Part shown: one piece after another, positions 42,020 to 50,624 of the stretch
Numbering within the stretch: position 1 is the stretch's first letter
Layout: each line of letters starts with the position of its first letter
NCBI RefSeq assembly: GCF_000631985.1
Contig: NZ_JFYN01000013.1
Coordinates: forward strand, 1-64,000
Reading direction: 5' to 3'
Length of the DNA: 64,000 nucleotides
Source: Pseudomonas sp. RIT288
GTDB taxonomy: Bacteria; Pseudomonadota; Gammaproteobacteria; Pseudomonadales; Pseudomonadaceae
Made by a program: the position numbers and the translations under genes
The notes under the pieces: model-generated
The model's input: the letters and a program-made list of their open reading frames with translations, nothing else
Databases searched by the model: none
Told to the model about the DNA's origin: nothing

Positions 42020-42763
42020 ATGTCAGAAGCACCTGTTCTCCAGGCGCAGCACTTCAAGACTGCCTGCTCCAACTGCAGCGTGCTGGAGTTGTGTCTGCCG
42101 ATCGGCATGAACGGTGCGGAAGTCGCGCGGCTGGATACGCTGATCGTGCAACGGGTCAAGGTCAAAAAGGGTGCCGCGCTGTACCGCACCGGCGATCCGC
42201 TGCGCTCGTTGTATGCCGTGCGAATTGGCTCGTTCAAGACCAGCATGCTGTCGGTGGATGGCCGTGAGCAGGTCACCGGTTTTCACATCCCCGGCGAAAT
42301 GCTCGGGCTGGACGCCATCAGCGCCGACGAGCATGCCTGCAACGCCTTTGCCCTGGAGGACAGCGAGGTCTGCCCGATCCACTTTGCACAGCTGGAAAAG
42401 CTCGCGCAAAGCCTGCCGTCGCTGCAGCACAACCTCAACCGGTTGCTGAGCCGGGAAATCGTGCGCGACCACAGCATGCTGATGCTGATGGGCAACATGA
42501 ACTCGGATGAGCGGCTGGCGGCGTTTCTGCTCAACCTGTCGCAACGCTTGAGCCTGCGCGGTTACTCGGCAAAGGATTTCGTACTGAAAATGCGCCGTGA
42601 GGAAATCGGCTCCTACCTGGGGCTGCGCCTGGAAACCATCTGCCGGGGTATCGCCCACCTGCGGGATCAGGAGCTGGTGGAAATCAGCGGCCGCGACGTG
42701 CGGATCCAGAACATGGACGGCCTCAAGCAATTGGTTGCCGGCTGCCACCGCTCGCCGCGCTGA
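42020..42763 (+). CDS. Anr/FNR-family oxygen-sensing regulator (paralogue)
   Basis: About 247 aa. The four cluster cysteines are in place: CSNCSVLELC near the N-terminus and HACNAF in the middle, so it probably carries an oxygen-labile [4Fe-4S] cluster. The C-terminal helix-turn-helix reads EEIGSYLGLRLETICRGIAHL; the E-T-I-x-R of the recognition helix is as in FNR but the usual Ser is Cys. Its position beside stress proteins, not the main anr locus, suggests a paralogue. The ATG at 42020 gives the typical N-terminus; a weak ribosome binding site. An alternative start lies 4 codons upstream. Confidence 0.9.
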   Translation: MSEAPVLQAQHFKTACSNCSVLELCLPIGMNGAEVARLDTLIVQRVKVKKGAALYRTGDPLRSLYAVRIGSFKTSMLSVDGREQVTGFHIPGEMLGLDAISADEHACNAFALEDSEVCPIHFAQLEKLAQSLPSLQHNLNRLLSREIVRDHSMLMLMGNMNSDERLAAFLLNLSQRLSLRGYSAKDFVLKMRREEIGSYLGLRLETICRGIAHLRDQELVEISGRDVRIQNMDGLKQLVAGCHRSPR

Positions 42764-42815
42764 GCCAACTCCCCCCCTGCCCGAACACCTCAATTGGCGA
42801 CACCATCGCGTGCGT

Positions 42816-42829
42816 CTGATCCAGATCAG
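42816..42829 (+). promoter_or_regulatory. Anr-type box upstream of the acetyltransferase gene
   Basis: CTGAT-CCAG-ATCAG, a symmetric variant of the consensus (8 of 10). It lies about 90 bp before the start at 42919. Confidence 0.6.
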
Positions 42830-42918
42830 ATCCAGCCACCGGTAACCGCGTAGAAAAGGAGTGAAAGAACGGTGCGCCTTCGCGCGCCAGCCTTTCCAAC
42901 CGGATGGAGGATTACCCC

Positions 42919-43482
42919 ATGCTTACTGTCAAAGATCACAACGATCGGGCCGTGGCCGCCTACGCCGCAGTCTCCGGGCAATACTGGATTGAGGCCGTCA
43001 AGGATGGGCGTCATGTGTTGATCCGTCCGTTGGCGGAAAAGGACCGCGAGCGTGAATACGCTTTCATCAAGCGCCTGTCGCCCGAGTCCAGGCACATGCG
43101 CTTTCTGGCGCAGATCAGCGAACCCGGCACGGCCCTGCTCGACCAACTGATGGACACCGATAACCGGCAGCGCACGGCGTTCATCGCCCTGGTGCATGAA
43201 AATGGCCAGCTGATCGAAATCGGCATCAGTCGTTATGCCGCCACCGGCGAGCATGAATGCGAATGCGCCGTCACCGTTGCCAATGAATGGCAACATTTGG
43301 GCCTGGGGACGCTGTTGATGGAGCATCTGATCAAGGCTGCGCGCAAGAACGGTTTTCACCAGATGTATTCGGTGGACTCCGCCAGCAACGAAGCGATGCG
43401 TGAACTGGCGCGGAACATGAACTTCGAAACCCATCACGATCCTGACGACAGCCGTCAGGTCATACACCGTCTTCAGCTGTAA
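42919..43482 (+). CDS. GNAT family acetyltransferase
   Basis: About 187 aa. VTVANEWQHLGLGTLLMEHLI is the acetyl-CoA-binding motif (Q-x-x-G-L-G-x-x-L), RPLAEKDREREYAFIKRLSPESRHMRF is the typical leading region of this subgroup, which in other bacteria is found fused to acyl-CoA synthetase (Pat-like). GGAGG precedes the ATG. Possible protein-lysine acetyltransferase; inferred only. It follows the Anr-like gene and an Anr-type box. Confidence 0.88.
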   Translation: MLTVKDHNDRAVAAYAAVSGQYWIEAVKDGRHVLIRPLAEKDREREYAFIKRLSPESRHMRFLAQISEPGTALLDQLMDTDNRQRTAFIALVHENGQLIEIGISRYAATGEHECECAVTVANEWQHLGLGTLLMEHLIKAARKNGFHQMYSVDSASNEAMRELARNMNFETHHDPDDSRQVIHRLQL

Positions 43483-43532
43483 AAAATCGCCCGGTGCCGA
43501 GTCTGCAAACGACTCGCCACCGGGCGATTTTT
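43482..43532. terminator. Bidirectional terminator
   Basis: A long inverted repeat, AAAATCGCCCGGTG (43483-43496) / CACCGGGCGATTTT (43518-43531), with A- and T-rich flanks, between the convergent acetyltransferase and Usp genes. It functions in both orientations. Confidence 0.85.
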
Positions 43533-44455
43533 CACGATTGCAGCGTATGCCCCGGTTTGATCGCCAGCACACTGCAAGGCGCACGATGCAGGATCTGTTC
43601 GGCGGTAGTGCCCAACAACTTGTTCAACCCGTGGTGCTGCACCGTGCCCAACACGATCACGTCAATGTGATGTTCCGCAGCAAACTCGCAAATGCTCGGC
43701 ACCGGTGCCCCCTCGACAAAATGCCTGCTGGTCGGCGGGACACCGTGGCGTTCGGCCAGGGCGGCAAAGGCCTCGTGCTGCGCACTGCCCAGTGACTCGT
43801 AGATCCCGGTGGCCAGCGGCAAGGCGCCGTAGCCCATGTCCGTGGCATACACCGCCGCCCAGTCGTAGACATGCAGCAATTCGAGCCGGGCATCACACTG
43901 CTCGGCCAGGCGCACGGCGGCTTCGACAATCTGATCGTTGAAGCGCAGATCCTGATCCTCACTGCGCAACACATCGATGATCGCCAGCACACTGCGTGGC
44001 CGTGGATGCACGTCATCGGTGACCAGATGCACCGGCACCGGGCAATCGCGCAACAATTGCCAATCCAGCGGGGTGTAAAACACCCGCTTCAATGCCGACT
44101 CCTGCTGCGCATCCTTGATGATCAGCGCCAACGGCATCTCGTTGACGAACTGCAGGACTTCTTCGTACGGGTGTTGCACCCAGACCACCTCACTGGTGAC
44201 CTCGATGCCATGACGTTCGAGCAATGTGGCCTGCCCGGCCAGCCACTGGCGATGCGTGCGCAGATAACCGTCGCGGGCCAGACGGATTTGCTCAGCGGCG
44301 AACAGGCCCGCCACCGCCAGCGCCTGCATGTAATCGAAGGCGACGATGTGCAACGGCCATTGCATGGCGACTGCCAACGCAGCGGCACGCTCGAACGCCG
44401 GGGTGTGGCTCATGGTGGGGGGAGCAATCAACAATAAACGTTGGGTCTGCGACAT
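43532..44455 (-). CDS. Tandem-domain universal stress protein (UspA family)
   Basis: About 307 aa, two Usp domains: RLLLIAPPTMSHTPAFERAAALA at the start, and a second domain with IVLGTVQHHGLNKLLGTTAEQILHRAPCSVLAIKPG near the end. GAGG precedes the ATG at 44455. An Anr-type box lies 75 bp upstream. The gene is close in sequence to the other Usp genes here, suggesting local duplication. Confidence 0.92.
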   Translation of the reverse strand: MSQTQRLLLIAPPTMSHTPAFERAAALAVAMQWPLHIVAFDYMQALAVAGLFAAEQIRLARDGYLRTHRQWLAGQATLLERHGIEVTSEVVWVQHPYEEVLQFVNEMPLALIIKDAQQESALKRVFYTPLDWQLLRDCPVPVHLVTDDVHPRPRSVLAIIDVLRSEDQDLRFNDQIVEAAVRLAEQCDARLELLHVYDWAAVYATDMGYGALPLATGIYESLGSAQHEAFAALAERHGVPPTSRHFVEGAPVPSICEFAAEHHIDVIVLGTVQHHGLNKLLGTTAEQILHRAPCSVLAIKPGHTLQS

Positions 44456-44529
44456 GGGGAACCTCGGCACGACAGCCATCTGGATCGAGTGAACAGATAT
44501 CCAGATTGCGCGTTCCTGTTGCTGGCGAA

Positions 44530-44543
44530 TTGATCTTGATCAG
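44530..44543 (-). promoter_or_regulatory. Anr-type box upstream of the second Usp gene
   Basis: TTGAT-CTTG-ATCAG (9 of 10). It lies 75 bp upstream of the start at 44455, consistent with a class II FNR site. Confidence 0.8.
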
Positions 44544-44571
44544 CTCTGCATCGAACCCTCGTCCCCCTGTT

Positions 44572-45810
44572 TCAGTGCCACAAGGTGCCGGCCCACATCG
44601 CCAGCGTCAGCAATACCTGCCCGGGGATGACAATCGCAGCGAAACGCTTGCCTCCGCTGACCCAGGCCACCACGCATTTGCTCAATGAGTTGCTGCTGAT
44701 CGCGATCAGCGCGGGAGCGACAATCGCTTCCACCGGTAACAGACCGGCCTTGGCCAGCCCGGCGATAGAAGCGGTTGACGCGTGAGCATCGGCGAATCCG
44801 CTGAAGGTCGCGGTGAGCATCACGCCCACCTGGCCGAATTGACTGAGCATGACCGACGAGACCAGGGTGATCGCGGTCATGGTCAATGCGATGATCACGG
44901 CGAGTTTCAGATTGAATGCGCCGCCCGCCGGCAGCGTCTCGTCAGTGCCTTTGGTCGGCCGGGGCAACATCAGACCCGCGCTGTAGATCAACGCCGCCAC
45001 GCTGCCGGACATTAACGGCAGCCACATGCTGCGCAACAAGGCTGGATCGACGGTGGCGAGAATCAGCCCGGTCTGAACCATGGTGGCGAGATTGGACAGC
45101 AGCGCCGCCGCGCTGAGGATCCGCAGATTATTCGGTTCCCGGGCGACCAGGTGGCCCATGGTCGCGATGGTCAGGGTGCTGGAAGCGAAGCCGGAGGCGA
45201 TGGCGCTGATGACGTAGCCGTAACGAATGCCCAGCGTACGAACGGCGATGTGCCCGCCTGCCCCCACCAGCATCAGCAACACCGTCAAGGTGCAGATGGT
45301 GCGCAGGTTGAGCGCGGCATACGGCCCGATGTAGCGATCCGGCGTCAACGGCAGCAGCACCAGTGCGGTAATCAGCAAGACCAGGCCGTCGCGCATTTCG
45401 GTTTCGCTCAACTGAGTGATCGCGAAGTGATGCAGCTTTTCGCGATACGTCAGCAATCCCGCCACCACCACGCCAATCGCGACCGCCAGTTCGGGAGCGC
45501 GCGTGCACAGCGCGCCCAATATGAGCACCATGATCAGCGCCACTTCGCTGGTCACGCCGGGGTCGTCATCGCGCCCGCGCCAATAGGCGACGGTGATCAG
45601 CAAGGTCAAACCGATCGCGACAATTCCCACCAACAGCGCCGCCCCCACCACCATCGCGGCGTAGCCCAGCAATGCGCAGATCGCGAACGTGCGCAAACCT
45701 GCGCAGCCTCGACGCTCGCCGCTGCCCTTGTGACGTTCGCGCTCAAGACCGATGAGCATGCCGATGCCCAGGGCAGCCGCCGCCTGCATGATGCCAAGGG
45801 ATTCATTCAT
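44572..45810 (-). CDS. MgtC/SapB family membrane protein with DUF4010
   Basis: 412 aa. The N-terminal half is MgtC/SapB-like (ALGIGMLIGLERERHKGSGERRGCAGLRTFAICALLGY, the Arg-containing signature), the C-terminal half a DUF4010 membrane domain, about eleven predicted helices in all. Function unknown (perhaps ion homeostasis under stress). It follows the 69-aa gene and the alcohol dehydrogenase in the same direction with short gaps (38 and 36 bp). Confidence 0.88.
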   Translation of the reverse strand: MNESLGIMQAAAALGIGMLIGLERERHKGSGERRGCAGLRTFAICALLGYAAMVVGAALLVGIVAIGLTLLITVAYWRGRDDDPGVTSEVALIMVLILGALCTRAPELAVAIGVVVAGLLTYREKLHHFAITQLSETEMRDGLVLLITALVLLPLTPDRYIGPYAALNLRTICTLTVLLMLVGAGGHIAVRTLGIRYGYVISAIASGFASSTLTIATMGHLVAREPNNLRILSAAALLSNLATMVQTGLILATVDPALLRSMWLPLMSGSVAALIYSAGLMLPRPTKGTDETLPAGGAFNLKLAVIIALTMTAITLVSSVMLSQFGQVGVMLTATFSGFADAHASTASIAGLAKAGLLPVEAIVAPALIAISSNSLSKCVVAWVSGGKRFAAIVIPGQVLLTLAMWAGTLWH

Positions 45811-45848
45811 CGTCGATCCGCCCTGCCCCGTCCATCAGCCCAACGGCT

Positions 45849-46058
45849 TCAGCCGGCGACGGCGTCTGCCTCTCTGGCCGGCTGGCCTGCCCCTTGGCGC
45901 TCGCTCGCCCGCGGCCAGGGGTGCGGAGCCTCGATGCGGGCCTTGAGCCGAGTGACGAATGCCCGCGCGTCTTCGAGGTGATCGAAGCTCACCTGCCAGT
46001 CGTCAAGGGACACGATCCAGCCATGCGGCGCCGCTGTTGCACTGATATCAATGTTCAT
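45849..46058 (-). CDS. Small protein of unknown function (69 aa)
   Basis: Contains GWIVSLDDWQVSFDHLEDARAFVTRLKARI, suggesting a small alpha/beta fold; the C-terminal 25 residues are Ala/Gly/Arg-rich, low complexity. GGAGG precedes the ATG. Lies between alcohol dehydrogenase and the MgtC-like gene, probably in one operon. No family recognised. Confidence 0.75.
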   Translation of the reverse strand: MNIDISATAAPHGWIVSLDDWQVSFDHLEDARAFVTRLKARIEAPHPWPRASERQGAGQPAREADAVAG

Positions 46059-46094
46059 CGAAAAGCCTCCGTCGAAGCGGAAAAAGGCCCTTGT

Positions 46095-47168
46095 TCAAGG
46101 GGTGATCGCGACCTTCATGACCCCGTCGCGCTGATGCGCAAACAGTTCGTACGCCGCCTCGATGTCGTCGAGTTTGAAGCGATGAGTCACCAGCGGCGAC
46201 AAGTCCACTGCGCCGCTTTGCACCACCGCCATCAAGCGACGCATGCGCTCCTTGCCACCGGGGCACAGGGTCGAGACGATGCTGTAATCGCCCAGCCCGG
46301 CGGCAAAGGCATCGAGCGGGATGCGCAGGTCGCTGGAGTACACCCCCAGGCTCGACAAGCGCCCACCGGGACGCAGCACCCGCAATGCCGATTCGAACGT
46401 GCCCTGGGTACCCAGCGCTTCGATGGACACGTCGACGCCACGACCGTCGGTCAGGGCCATGATCTGCTCGACCACGTTGCCGTCCTTGAAGTTGACCACA
46501 TGGGTCGCACCCAGCCGGCGGGCGACGCTCATGCGCTCCGGCACACCATCGACGCCGATGATCGTGGTAGCGCCCTTGAGACGCGCACCCGCCACGGCAC
46601 ACAGGCCAATCGGCCCGAGGGCAAACACCGCCACGGTGTCGCCGATATTGATCTCGCCGCGCTCCGCCCCGGAAAACCCGGTGGACATGATGTCCGGGCA
46701 CATCAGCACCTGTTCGTCGCTGAGGCCGTCGGGGATCGGACACAGATTGGCCAGCGCGTCCGGCACCAGCACGTACTCGGCTTGGCAGCCGTCGATGGTG
46801 TTGCCGAACTTCCAGCCGCCAATCGCCTTGAAGCCGTGGCGAGTGTCCGGGCCGTCCTGCGAGCCGCAACCGCACAGACAGGCATAACTTTGTCCGCTGG
46901 GAGTGATGGCCCCGGCGATCACCCGTTGCCCCTCGACGAAACCACGCACCTGCGAACCCAGCCGTTCGATGACACCCACCGGCTCATGACCGATGGTCAG
47001 CCCTTTGGCCACCGGGTATTCGCCACGCAGGATGTGCACGTCGGTGCCGCAGATGGTCGTGGTGGTCACTCGAACCAGCGCATCCAGCGGGCCGACTTCC
47101 GGAATTGGTTTGTCTTCGAGCACGATGCGATTCTTTTCGACGAATATCGCCGCTTTCATGCTGGCCAT
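46095..47168 (-). CDS. Zinc-dependent alcohol dehydrogenase (MDR superfamily)
   Basis: About 357 aa. Zinc-ligand region ICGTDVHILRGEYP and GHEPVG are typical of class III/threonine-type Zn-ADHs; the structural zinc is partly represented in CLCGCGSQDG. The Rossmann motif is VFALGPIGLCAVAG (GxGxxG-like, here G-P-I-G). AGGGGA lies before the ATG at 47168; a longer frame upstream is not supported. Head of the ADH/69-aa/MgtC operon and preceded by an Anr-type box at 47238-47251. Confidence 0.9.
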   Translation of the reverse strand: MASMKAAIFVEKNRIVLEDKPIPEVGPLDALVRVTTTTICGTDVHILRGEYPVAKGLTIGHEPVGVIERLGSQVRGFVEGQRVIAGAITPSGQSYACLCGCGSQDGPDTRHGFKAIGGWKFGNTIDGCQAEYVLVPDALANLCPIPDGLSDEQVLMCPDIMSTGFSGAERGEINIGDTVAVFALGPIGLCAVAGARLKGATTIIGVDGVPERMSVARRLGATHVVNFKDGNVVEQIMALTDGRGVDVSIEALGTQGTFESALRVLRPGGRLSSLGVYSSDLRIPLDAFAAGLGDYSIVSTLCPGGKERMRRLMAVVQSGAVDLSPLVTHRFKLDDIEAAYELFAHQRDGVMKVAITP

Positions 47169-47237
47169 GATCAATTCCCCTGAGCGCGTCGCAGCCTGAG
47201 ATGTCCTCAAGACTGCGCCGTCGTCACGGCGCCGAAG

Positions 47238-47251
47238 TTGATAATGGTCAA
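47238..47251 (-). promoter_or_regulatory. Anr-type box upstream of alcohol dehydrogenase
   Basis: TTGAT-AATG-GTCAA (9 of 10), 70 bp upstream of the ADH start. It should drive the ADH-69aa-MgtC operon. Confidence 0.75.
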
Positions 47252-47347
47252 ACAATCCATGAATCAACCCACCGCACTGCTCGCGAACGGGACATTCCCG
47301 TCAACACACACCGCGCGTCCGATGAGTTGCGCTGCCAACGCGTCCCG

Positions 47348-47361
47348 TTGACAAATATCAA
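47348..47361 (+). promoter_or_regulatory. Anr-type box upstream of the third Usp gene
   Basis: TTGAC-AAAT-ATCAA (9 of 10), about 102 bp before the start at 47463. Confidence 0.75.
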
Positions 47362-47462
47362 TCCCACCCGCCACACCGGCGCCACGATGGGCTCAAGGCT
47401 CACGGCCCGAACACAGCGTCGCCTTTCGCGTCGTGTGTGCGATCAACCACGGGAGATTTGTC

Positions 47463-48386
47463 ATGTCTGAGCAATCGCGTTTCATGCTGGTGGTTTCGCC
47501 GCTGATGAAAAACAGTCCGGCTTTCGAGCGCGCGGCCGCGCTGGCCAAGGCGTCTGACGCGGCCTTGCACATCGTTGCGTTCGATTATCTGGAAGGCTTG
47601 GCGACTGCCGGGCTGGTCAATGAACAGGCGCTGGAGCAAATGCGCCTGGGCTACGTCGAGCGCCATCACCAATGGCTCGAAGATCAGGCCCGGCCGCTGC
47701 GCAAACTCGGGGTGCACGTCACCACCGAGGTGGTCTGGGTCGAAAGTCCACTGGAGGAAATCCTCATTCACCTGCGCGAACAGCCGATGGCGGCGCTGAT
47801 CAAGGCTCTGGAGCACGAATCGCTGCTGTCACGCCTGATGTTCACGCCGCTGGATGTGCATCTGCTGCGCGAATGCCCGGTGCCGCTGCACTTTGTCAGC
47901 CATGTGCAACACGCTCTGCCACGGCGTATTGTCGCGGCGGTCGACCCGTTCCATCGCGATGGGCAGTACCAGGGGCTGAACGACCGGATCCTGTCCGAAG
48001 CCGGCAAACTGGCAAGTTTATGTAACGCTGAGCTGGAGGTGATCTACGCCCACGACCTGTCCTCGATCAGCGCCGCCGAATTCGGTTTCGATCATGCCTC
48101 GGCGTTCTTTTCCTCCAGCGCCGCCAAAGCGCTGTTCGATGCCCAGGGCGAAGCCTTCCGTGAACTGGCCGAGCGCAACGATATTCCGGCAGAAAACCAG
48201 CACATGATCATGGGCGATCCGGCCAAGGTACTGGCCAGCTACGCCGATGCGTACGACATTGACGTAATCGTCATGGGCCGCGTTGCCCATCGCGGCATCG
48301 GCCGTCTGATCGGTAGCACCGTCGAACACCTGCTGTACCGGATGCCTTGCAGCGTGTGGGTGGTGGCGCCGGAAAAACTCGAATGA
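47463..48386 (+). CDS. Tandem-domain universal stress protein (UspA family)
   Basis: About 307 aa, two Usp domains. Start MSEQSRFMLVVSPLMKNSPAFERAAALA; second domain with ILSEAGKLASLCNAELEVIYAHDL and IVMGRVAHRGIGRLIGSTVEHLLYRMPCSVWVVAPE. GGGAG precedes the ATG. Third member of the Usp set in the island. Confidence 0.92.
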   Translation: MSEQSRFMLVVSPLMKNSPAFERAAALAKASDAALHIVAFDYLEGLATAGLVNEQALEQMRLGYVERHHQWLEDQARPLRKLGVHVTTEVVWVESPLEEILIHLREQPMAALIKALEHESLLSRLMFTPLDVHLLRECPVPLHFVSHVQHALPRRIVAAVDPFHRDGQYQGLNDRILSEAGKLASLCNAELEVIYAHDLSSISAAEFGFDHASAFFSSSAAKALFDAQGEAFRELAERNDIPAENQHMIMGDPAKVLASYADAYDIDVIVMGRVAHRGIGRLIGSTVEHLLYRMPCSVWVVAPEKLE

Positions 48387-48526
48387 GGTTATGAGCTAAT
48401 AACACCTTCATTAAACCGTCTTTCAAACGTTGTACTAGGATAGGATCCACATCCTGACATTTGCGTCGACCAGGGAGCATGCTCGACGCAGGTCAGGAAT
48501 GGGATTGTTTCACCTGCAACTCATGG

Positions 48527-49294
48527 ATGATGTTTATGAACTCACACCTGTTTCCCCATATCGGTAAAGTCATCGCGAGCACCGGCAGCCGGCACTTTCC
48601 ACGGATGCTGCATGACCTGATCCAGACGCAACTGGCGGTGGACGCCACACACATTCGCCAGATGCGCGTCGAGCCGGTGGGCCGCCCCGCCCACCGCAAC
48701 CCGCCGGAAGCCGGCAAGGACTCGGCCCAGCAGGCTGAAACGGTATTCTGCGAACAGATTGCCGCACGCTCGAGCGAGCCAATGGACCCGCCAGCCGCGG
48801 CCAGCGCCGACGCCTCACAATTGCACCTGACCCGGCGCAAGGACGGTTATCGCTACGTGATTTCGGTGTATCGCAACGACCAGTCGCAGCGTTTCTCGGC
48901 TCAGGAGCAGAGCTTGTTGCAGGACATTTCTCCAGTGCTGTTGCCGATGCTGGAAAAACACATTCACGCCCTGCGCCCCATGCAACCCGACACAGAAGCC
49001 CCGTCGCCCAGCGCTGACGGCTCGCAACCGGGCCTGGAAAATCTGCGGCTACGCTTCAACGAGCGTTTACAGCAACTGGGCCTGAGCCTGTCCAATCGCG
49101 AAACCGAAGTGTGCATCGGCCTGCTCGCCGGGCGCACCGCGCCGGAGCTGGCCGAGCAGTTGCAGTTGAAGGTCAACACGGTGGAAAGCTACCTCAAGCG
49201 CGCCGCGATCAAACTGGGGATCAGCGGCCGGCATTCGTTGATGCGCTGGATGTATTCGCCGGAGGACACAAGCCACGCCACCAGCGCAGCCTGA
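48527..49294 (+). CDS. LuxR-type transcriptional regulator
   Basis: About 255 aa. The C-terminal HTH is clear: LSNRETEVCIGLLAGRTAPELAEQLQLKVNTVESYLKRAAIKLG. The N-terminal 160 residues are a divergent region of unknown type, not a clear autoinducer domain. The start is uncertain: candidate ATGs at 48479, 48527 and 48536, none with a good ribosome binding site. It follows the third Usp gene on the same strand and may regulate the island. Confidence 0.82.
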   Translation: MMFMNSHLFPHIGKVIASTGSRHFPRMLHDLIQTQLAVDATHIRQMRVEPVGRPAHRNPPEAGKDSAQQAETVFCEQIAARSSEPMDPPAAASADASQLHLTRRKDGYRYVISVYRNDQSQRFSAQEQSLLQDISPVLLPMLEKHIHALRPMQPDTEAPSPSADGSQPGLENLRLRFNERLQQLGLSLSNRETEVCIGLLAGRTAPELAEQLQLKVNTVESYLKRAAIKLGISGRHSLMRWMYSPEDTSHATSAA

Positions 49295-49314
49295 GTCCCC
49301 ACCGGAACAAAAAA

Positions 49315-49343
49315 CCGCCGCCCTCCCCGGGCGGCGGTTTTTT
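49315..49343 (+). terminator. Intrinsic terminator
   Basis: Perfect 9-bp GC stem CCGCCGCCC (49315-49323) / GGGCGGCGG (49329-49337) followed by TTTTTT and preceded by AAAAAA. It ends the LuxR gene and may serve the convergent DUF6124 gene. Confidence 0.92.
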
Positions 49344-49354
49344 ACATTGGGGGT

Positions 49355-49714
49355 CTAATCCTTCGGCACAACTCTATCCAGCGCTTGATTCACCGCCAAC
49401 TCCCCCAGCATCACCACTTGCGCAATGCCCAACACCGTATTGCGACTCGGCCCTTCCAGCGTTCCGGCGAAATCACCAAGCATGACGGTGGCCGAGGCCA
49501 GGGATTCGCAGGCGTTGGCCAGCAGGGATTCAGTGTCGGTTTGCGGGTTGACCAGAAACATGCTGCTGGGGGTGTAAGGCGTCGCCATGATGTGCGCGGG
49601 CGCGAGGTAGTGATCGAGGGCGCGTTCGGCGGCTTCGTGGAGTTTTCTGGAGTTGAGGGATTCGTAGGGTGATAGCGGGTCTGTGATTGGCGGATTGTAT
49701 GGGGTTTCGGGCAT
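49355..49714 (-). CDS. DUF6124 family protein
   Basis: About 119 aa. MPETPYNPPITDP then ERALDHYLAP and the core MFLVNPQTDTESLLANACESLASATVMLGDFAGTLEG. The LLxxACESLASA signature is DUF6124, a Pseudomonas-restricted family of unknown function. The ATG at 49714 is preceded by GGAG. A GTG eight codons upstream opens the frame. It is the second of two paralogues in a leftward row. Confidence 0.85.
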   Translation of the reverse strand: MPETPYNPPITDPLSPYESLNSRKLHEAAERALDHYLAPAHIMATPYTPSSMFLVNPQTDTESLLANACESLASATVMLGDFAGTLEGPSRNTVLGIAQVVMLGELAVNQALDRVVPKD

Positions 49715-49756
49715 CAGCTGGAACTCCGATCGAGGCACTTTGAAAGAATGACTTTC

Positions 49757-49842
49757 TGTAGGAGCTGCCGCAGGCTGCGATCTTTTGATCTTGATCTTGA
49801 AAAAACAAAATCAAAAGATCGCAGCCTTCGGCAGCTCCTACA
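49757..49842. repeat. REP inverted pair
   Basis: TGTAGGAGCTGCCG ... and its inverted copy CGGCAGCTCCTACA surround a T/A-rich loop, a long hairpin between the two DUF6124 genes. Confidence 0.85.
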
Positions 49843-49855
49843 GGGGACCGGGCAG

Positions 49856-50230
49856 TTAGTTCGGCACGCGGCGGCCGTCCAGTACCCGGTTGACCATCAG
49901 TTCACTGAGCATGATCACCTGATGCAGCATCAGCATCGCCCGGCGCTGTGAGTGGTCGACGACGTCGCCGATGTCGCGGGCCATGTCGCTGGCGGCCGCT
50001 AACGACTCGCAGGCTTCGACGAGCAATGTTTCTTCGTCCACGGTGGGGTCGATGAGGAAGATTCTGCTTGATTTGCCTGACGGTACTGAAGGGATGGAGA
50101 TCTTCAGTGCGCCGGGGTTGAGGTAGAAGTTGATGGCGCGGTCGGTTGCCGCTTTTATCTTCTGAGGGTCGAGGGCCGGGTCGTATGGGATCGGGTCGAC
50201 ATCTGGGGGGTTGGGTGTGGCTTTGAACAT
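49856..50230 (-). CDS. DUF6124 family protein (paralogue)
   Basis: 124 aa. ATDRAINFYLNPG and IFLIDPTVDEETLLVEACESLAAASDMARDIGDVVDH parallel the neighbouring DUF6124 protein; the two share the LLVEACESLAAAS core. Function unknown. Read leftward from a long non-coding leader (50231-50450). Confidence 0.87.
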   Translation of the reverse strand: MFKATPNPPDVDPIPYDPALDPQKIKAATDRAINFYLNPGALKISIPSVPSGKSSRIFLIDPTVDEETLLVEACESLAAASDMARDIGDVVDHSQRRAMLMLHQVIMLSELMVNRVLDGRRVPN

Positions 50231-50624
50231 AAGTGACTCACTGTTTTAAATAAATGAGGAGCCATCACTCTCGCTACCAAACGAAGGGTGGCGGCCATTT
50301 GTGGGTTGGTAGACCGGTCAAAACAGTAAACCCGGCGCTCCCGAAAGAGCCCCACGCATGGCCACCATAAAAGCAGAGCCCCAATAACGGACCTGTAATG
50401 TGGCGCACGACTGTAATGAAACGGGCTACCAAACCCGATCACTGATTTTCAGTGACAGGGAAACGATATAGCCCGGCCCATAGCCGTGTAAGCCGGCGGA
50501 TTCTGGCGTACGCGTAGGCAACGGCGCAAGGTGTTGTAGCCGTTATGGCGTAACGGTTCGTGTACTTTAAACGTGCTTGCGGGGGTGCGTTTATGTGCGG
50601 GGTCTGCTCTGTTGTTTTGATGGC
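50231..50624 (-). promoter_or_regulatory. Structured leader of the DUF6124 genes
   Basis: No gene recognised. Contains a hairpin TCACTGA-TTT-TCAGTGA (50439-50455) and repeats of GCTACCAAAC (50274, 50425) facing GGGTTGGTAG. An overlapping open frame (50155-50442, minus) has no ribosome binding site and enters the DUF6124 gene in another frame, so it may be a leader peptide or none. The stretch has the feel of a regulatory leader. Confidence 0.45.

Noticed and set aside
42816..42829. Possible use of the CTGAT-CCAG-ATCAG site as a strong Anr box
   Set aside because: Kept only as a weak candidate because both outer bases differ from consensus.
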